From a virus, in the IMG/VR virus record IMGVR_UViG_3300030329_004103, positions 1-44,587 of that record: a DNA stretch of 44,587 nt; one strand, written 5' to 3'. The number at the start of each line of letters is the position of its first letter. Position 1 is the first letter of the stretch. This document shows, piece after piece, positions 40,672-44,587 of the stretch. The notes under the pieces are model-generated. The model was not told the DNA's origin. It did no database searches and saw only the letters and a list, made by a program, of their open reading frames with translations. The position numbers and the translations under genes are program-made.

Positions 40672-42036
40672 ATGGCATTAGAAGAAATAGTTGAAGGCGG
40701 CGCCGCAAAGTCGAATTCAGAAGGAAGCAGAGCTTTGTTTTACAAAAGGCTGGCACTTAAAGCGCACATTTTAAGACAAAATAAAGCCCTTGGTGTGAAA
40801 AATATTATAGATTTTAATACTGGAGAAAAACTTTTTTACGGACGCATGAATTATGAATCAATGTCGATATCCTTGAGAAGAAACGCTAACTTAAAGTCGA
40901 TAGCTGCATCGAACAATACAGTTCAGCCGGCAATGGTTTTGCCTTTTGTTGCTGACTTGTTTAATGAAATGGTGCTAGTTTTTAAAAAAGCTTTGGCTCA
41001 AAATCAAATTTCTTCAAATACTCCTTATCTGTCTAACCTAAGGGCTTATAGAGGCTTTCAGTCGCCTCGCGAAGCACATGCTAAATACAAGGCTTTATTT
41101 TTAAGCAAAATAGGTAAAAAAATTCGCAGCCTGAATCCTACTTTTTCTACTCTAGATGAATTTGTGCCTGTTTTTATGAATCATTATGGGGCCACTTTGG
41201 GAACCACCCCATTAACGTATTCAAGCTTTATTAAAAGTCGTTTTAATACTATCTTATCTTCAGGTCTTGCAATCGAAGTAGCTGATTTAGATTATTTTAA
41301 TGATGATAAGAAAATAGCAGAGTTTGTGGAATCTGATAACTGGTCGTTTTTTGTACAGGTATGCAATAACCATGGATTTATGATAGATGCACATGCTCCA
41401 TTTCGCATCGTTGCTGATTTAAATTCAAGTATAATGTTGGAGCGCGCAGGATTTTATGGATACGCTGGCGTCAAGGGGCTTTTTCAAAGAGAGTATAAAT
41501 TAGCTATAATTTTATCTATTCGAGATATGATTTCTGATTTGTTAGAGATATATAAGCACGCGACCTCTGGCACGCCTGTTGTTGAAACTGTAATGTGTGG
41601 TGATCAAATAGTTAATCGGCCGATTGTTACTAAATCGTACACACTTAGAGAAGCTTATTCTGCATTCACCATTGAAGGTCTTATCATGACCTATTGTTTT
41701 ATTAAATTAGCTGAAGTGAGGCCAACAATGGAGGACACAAAAAAACAAAAGCTTTTAAGAGATATTAGGGATTTATATGCTGCGTATCGTTCTTTGACAG
41801 TGCCTCTTATTTATTTTGAAGAATTAATATCAAAAACATTTGACAGCATAGGATCATTCAGTTATTATAAGAAAACTGCGCCCGCAAAACTGCAAGCACT
41901 GTTCGATAGTGGCAAAATAGATGCTATTGAAATGGAAACTGCAGTTGAGCAACGCTCTACAGGAAACTTTTTAGGAACATCTTACATGTCTACTGACGGC
42001 GGGGGAAGTTCTGGCACCGGAGGAGGTGGTTATTGA
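40672..42036 (+). CDS. Baseplate-region virion protein, unknown
   Basis: This 454-residue, mainly helical protein ends in a Gly-rich tail (GGGSSGTGGGGY). It has several aromatic-rich segments (YKRLALKAHILRQNKAL, IKSRFNTILSSGLAIEVADLDYF) but no motif I can name. It has a good SD (GAGGAG) and follows the giant baseplate gene. The 3' end overlaps the polymerase gene start, and the codons for its Gly tail supply that gene's ribosome-binding site. Probably structural. Confidence 0.6.
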   Translation: MALEEIVEGGAAKSNSEGSRALFYKRLALKAHILRQNKALGVKNIIDFNTGEKLFYGRMNYESMSISLRRNANLKSIAASNNTVQPAMVLPFVADLFNEMVLVFKKALAQNQISSNTPYLSNLRAYRGFQSPREAHAKYKALFLSKIGKKIRSLNPTFSTLDEFVPVFMNHYGATLGTTPLTYSSFIKSRFNTILSSGLAIEVADLDYFNDDKKIAEFVESDNWSFFVQVCNNHGFMIDAHAPFRIVADLNSSIMLERAGFYGYAGVKGLFQREYKLAIILSIRDMISDLLEIYKHATSGTPVVETVMCGDQIVNRPIVTKSYTLREAYSAFTIEGLIMTYCFIKLAEVRPTMEDTKKQKLLRDIRDLYAAYRSLTVPLIYFEELISKTFDSIGSFSYYKKTAPAKLQALFDSGKIDAIEMETAVEQRSTGNFLGTSYMSTDGGGSSGTGGGGY

Positions 42037-43208
42037 TATTCCAAGCACTTGACGATAAGTCAGAATGTATCGGAATTTACGCAGACGGCAAGCTATCGTT
42101 TGAAGATTTTCCAGAAAATTTAACAAAAACGTGGCGCTATAGTGGCTCTATTACAAATCCATCGGTGGAGTATGCCTGGATACGTGCTGGAGGCCGCAAT
42201 ATTGCCGATTGCTGTCCAGAAGATTTATGCAATGAACTTCAAGCTACGATAAGAAAAATGAAGGCTTATTTGAAGTCTTTCAAAATTGCCAAAGTTAACA
42301 TGGCAGATCATTGTGTGTTTGATTTGATCCCTCACGATTTTCTTGTGCAGTTCTGCGAGATTAAAAACAAGATTACTGAACACGTATTTGAGACTTATGA
42401 GAAACCAGATAACTATGAACACTTAGACGCGGTATACAAGCTGCTGCATAAGATCCGCTACCAGCGCCTTAATCTAAATAGCGAAGATTGCAAGCATTTG
42501 TTTTATTCTTCCATGAATCGTCAAAAGATTCAAGAACTGATGAAAAACTATAGACGCATTGATTATAACATGTTTGGCACAATCACAGGGCGCCTTACAA
42601 CGCATCCAGAATCTTTTCCCATTTTGAACATTAAAAAGGATTTGCGCCGAATAATCAAGCCTCACAACGACTTGATGATGAGTCTTGATTATAACGGCGC
42701 AGAGATTCGCACATTGTTGGATTTATGTGGTCAACAACAGCCAGAATATGATATTCACGAATGGAATATACAAAATGTAATCAATGATCTTGAGATGACG
42801 CGCACTGAAGCAAAACTGTATTTTTTCGCTTGGCTGTATAATCCTGAATCAAATGACATTGAGTCTGAACATTATGATCGCGAAAAGGTGCTTGACAAAC
42901 ATTACAAAGACGGCTATATTCATACTCCGTATGGGCGCAAAATTAAAGTAGAGCAGAGGAAGGCGTTAAACTATTTAATCCAAAGCACGACTGCTGATAG
43001 GGTATTGGAAAAGGCCGTTTTAATAGACAAGATGCTTGAAGGTAAAAAATCATTTATTTCACACATCATACATGATGAGATAGTTATCGACTATAGTGAC
43101 GAAGATCGAGATATGGTAGTTGGTATCCGTGATGTTTTTGAAGATGGCTACTTGTCTAACTTAAGAGCAGGAAAAGATTATTTTAATCTAAATGAGTTAA
43201 AGTTATGA
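42033..43208 (+). CDS. Reduced family A DNA polymerase
   Basis: A 391-residue protein with the polymerase core of the Pol I family. TGRLTTHPESFPILNI (185-200) corresponds to TGRLSS...PNLQNIP. Motif A is MSLDYNGAEIR (Asp219). The O-helix is TRTEAKLYFFAWLYNP (256-271, Arg257 and Lys261). Next comes TPYGRKIKVEQRKALNYLIQSTTAD (298-322). Motif C is IIHDEIVID (His347-Asp348-Glu349). All key catalytic residues appear present. There is no 3'-5' exonuclease domain, and the N-terminal ~170 residues are short. The start is TTG overlapping the upstream stop (TTGA), with GGAGGAGGTGG just before. T4-type phages normally use a family B polymerase, so this enzyme in a structural-gene tail is unusual. Confidence 0.85.
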   Translation: MIFQALDDKSECIGIYADGKLSFEDFPENLTKTWRYSGSITNPSVEYAWIRAGGRNIADCCPEDLCNELQATIRKMKAYLKSFKIAKVNMADHCVFDLIPHDFLVQFCEIKNKITEHVFETYEKPDNYEHLDAVYKLLHKIRYQRLNLNSEDCKHLFYSSMNRQKIQELMKNYRRIDYNMFGTITGRLTTHPESFPILNIKKDLRRIIKPHNDLMMSLDYNGAEIRTLLDLCGQQQPEYDIHEWNIQNVINDLEMTRTEAKLYFFAWLYNPESNDIESEHYDREKVLDKHYKDGYIHTPYGRKIKVEQRKALNYLIQSTTADRVLEKAVLIDKMLEGKKSFISHIIHDEIVIDYSDEDRDMVVGIRDVFEDGYLSNLRAGKDYFNLNELKL

Positions 43209-44044
43209 TTTCTATTGTTGGTTTAGGTACCGCCGCTTCACGCATCGCCGAGATGTTTAAATCTACTAAAAATTACAATGTCTATGTTTTGAATAATGAA
43301 GTAGCGCGCAGCTCTAAGTACAAATATAAACTAAAACAATATGAACAACCTGAGCAGTATGAGAAAAACATTCCAAATCTAAAAAAGTTTTTTGATAGCC
43401 TAGATGACATAGTTCAAGTTTTTATTGTTGGCTCTTCTTATAGTTCGAACTATTCTTTAGGTGTCTTAGAGCAGATTAAAGCCAAAGAAGTGCATGTTTT
43501 TTACATCAAGCCAGATGCAGAATTAATGACAGGCGTACCAAAAGTTCTTGATAAAATTGTATTTAGCGTCTTGCAACAATATTCACGTTCTGGGCTTTTG
43601 TCGTCGTTTACGGTGCTGTCAAACATACACATTGAGCAGACTATTGGCGAGATTCCTATAAAAACTTACTACGACAAGATCAATGAATCTATCTTCTCCA
43701 CTGTTCACTACATCAATTATTTTAATCATGCAGAGCCTGAAATTGGCATGACAGCTAAACCCCTGGATATCAACAGAATCCGTACATACGGAATTTTGAA
43801 CCCAATATCTCTTGAAGAAAAATGGTTTTATGAGCTTGACATGTCTCGGGATGTGTGTTATTATTTATGTATCAATAAGGACAGAATTGAAAATGAAGGA
43901 GGGTTGCATAAAAAAATCGTTGATGCGCTCAAGGAAAAGCCTAAAAACGCATTTCGACGTATTTCTTACGCAATCTATGAAACAGAATACCAAGATTTTG
44001 GGCTTTGCGTTGCCCACACTAACGCAATACAACAATACACTTGA
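43205..44044 (+). CDS. Degenerate FtsZ/tubulin-like protein
   Basis: This 279-residue protein starts with a Rossmann-type glycine loop, MISIVGLGTAASRIAEMF. At the place of the tubulin signature it has VFIVGSSYSSNYSLG (72-86) instead of GGGTGSG. A helix INESIFSTVHYINYF leads to KPLDINRIRTYGI (185-197), which aligns with the FtsZ T7 loop NLDFADVRTVM but lacks the second acidic residue. The rest matches the size of the FtsZ second domain. It therefore looks like an FtsZ-fold protein with altered nucleotide-binding and catalytic loops. Start overlaps the polymerase stop (ATGA). Possible partner or regulator of the GTPase at 1624; this is inference. Confidence 0.6.
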   Translation: MISIVGLGTAASRIAEMFKSTKNYNVYVLNNEVARSSKYKYKLKQYEQPEQYEKNIPNLKKFFDSLDDIVQVFIVGSSYSSNYSLGVLEQIKAKEVHVFYIKPDAELMTGVPKVLDKIVFSVLQQYSRSGLLSSFTVLSNIHIEQTIGEIPIKTYYDKINESIFSTVHYINYFNHAEPEIGMTAKPLDINRIRTYGILNPISLEEKWFYELDMSRDVCYYLCINKDRIENEGGLHKKIVDALKEKPKNAFRRISYAIYETEYQDFGLCVAHTNAIQQYT

Positions 44045-44069
44045 CAAGCTACGTTGAGTGTGCCACAAT
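44041..44069 (+). promoter_or_regulatory. Sigma-70-type promoter for gp32-like gene
   Basis: A perfect -35 TTGACA (44041-44046), a 17-base spacer and a -10 of CACAAT (44064-44069, 4 of 6 matches) lie 52 bases upstream of the ATG at 44121. It starts within the stop of the previous gene. It would let the host polymerase transcribe gp32 independently of the late region. Confidence 0.65.
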
Positions 44070-44120
44070 AGAAATCAAGGAAAGCTTGATTTACTTTACC
44101 CAACAACAAGGAGAAACAAA

Positions 44121-44587
44121 ATGGGAATCAATATGGAACTGATGCGACAAAAGCTCGCATCCCTTCGCGGCGAAGGAACAAAAGATAGCACTTCGGTTTG
44201 GTTCAAGCCAGATGAAGGTGACACTGACATTCGGATCGTGCCGACAGCAGATGGCGATCCGCTAAAGGAAATGTTCTTCCACTATAACGTGGGCGAGCAT
44301 CGCGGAGGTATCCTCTGTCCAAAGCGCAACTTTGGCGAGCACTGCCCCGTATGTGAATTTGCTTCTTCGCTATGGCGCGAGGGAGTTGACAACAACGATG
44401 AGGAGAGCAAGAAGCTTGCAAAGTCACTCTTTGTGCGCACTCGCTATTTCTCGCCCGTTGTTATCCGCGGCCGTGAAGACGAGGGAATTAAGGTCTACGG
44501 CTACGGAAAGCAGGCTTATGAGCTGCTCTTGGGATACATCTTGGATCCCGAGTATGGTGACATCACTGATGTGAAGGAGGGCACGGA
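44121..44587 (+). CDS. 32: gp32-like single-stranded DNA-binding protein (5' part)
   Basis: The first 155 residues run off the right edge. The sequence MGINMELMRQKLASLRGEG, VWFKPDEGDTDIRIVPTADGDP and a zinc motif region (CPKRNFGEHCPVCEFASSLW) match the N-terminal and core domains of T4-like gp32; T4 gp32 coordinates zinc with one His and three Cys. It coats ssDNA at replication and recombination intermediates. SD is AAGGAG at 44108-44113. Codon usage is biased, as for abundant proteins. It has its own sigma-70-like promoter. Confidence 0.9.
   Translation, partial: MGINMELMRQKLASLRGEGTKDSTSVWFKPDEGDTDIRIVPTADGDPLKEMFFHYNVGEHRGGILCPKRNFGEHCPVCEFASSLWREGVDNNDEESKKLAKSLFVRTRYFSPVVIRGREDEGIKVYGYGKQAYELLLGYILDPEYGDITDVKEGT

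Noticed and set aside
1-44587. tRNA genes, integrase, attachment sites or insertion sequences
   Set aside because: I saw no cloverleaf with acceptor/T-loop consensus, no recombinase motif and no inverted-repeat-bounded element. A dedicated tRNA scan would be needed to exclude them fully.

Overview
This window is a block of a T4-like (contractile-tailed) phage genome. It is AT-leaning, almost completely coding, and every supported gene is on the + strand. Most starts have good Shine-Dalgarno sites (AGGAG/GGAGG), which suggests a host that uses SD-dependent initiation. Several small accessory proteins resemble ones I associate with marine T4-like phages, but the host cannot be named from the sequence. 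Both ends are cut inside genes: the 3' part of a gp46/SbcC-like ATPase on the left and the 5' part of a gp32-like ssDNA-binding protein on the right.

Layout. (1) 1-6076: gp46 end, then many small genes. Several start with a near-identical 22-residue module (MKITKSQLKQIIKEEL...LxE). Among them lie an FtsZ/tubulin-like GTPase (1624-2763) and a likely lysis cluster (3383-4387: small two-TM protein, spanin-like protein, and a signal-peptide plus C-terminal-anchor protein) with no recognisable endolysin. (2) 6073-14236: packaging and prohead genes: large terminase (gp17), portal (gp20), several unknown head-region proteins, prohead protease (gp21), a large internal/core-like protein, and a bS21-like ribosomal protein. 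(3) 14274-22983: a run of beta-rich surface or fibre-like proteins, then scaffold (gp22), major capsid (gp23), a putative decoration protein and a Lys/Thr-rich basic protein. (4) 23070-42036: neck and tail: gp13-, gp14- and gp15-like proteins, sheath (gp18), tube (gp19), a chaperone or hub-assembly pair, tape measure, and baseplate proteins including a LysM-like gp53 candidate and a 1463-residue protein. (5) 42033-end: a reduced family A DNA polymerase, a second degenerate FtsZ-like protein, and gp32.

How it fits together. The terminase, portal, protease, scaffold and capsid genes form a T4-type head pathway in which gp21 should cut after (L/I)-x-E. The repeated N-terminal module ends in L-x-E at the same position in five proteins. 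My main hypothesis is that it is a capsid-targeting sequence that loads an unusually large set of small cargo proteins into the prohead. A recurring ACTATTTAT-like motif 24-107 nt upstream of late gene groups, together with four intrinsic terminators, outlines the late transcription units. The two FtsZ-like proteins, one with intact GTPase motifs and one without, plus the bS21-like protein and the polymerase, are the most unusual non-structural content.
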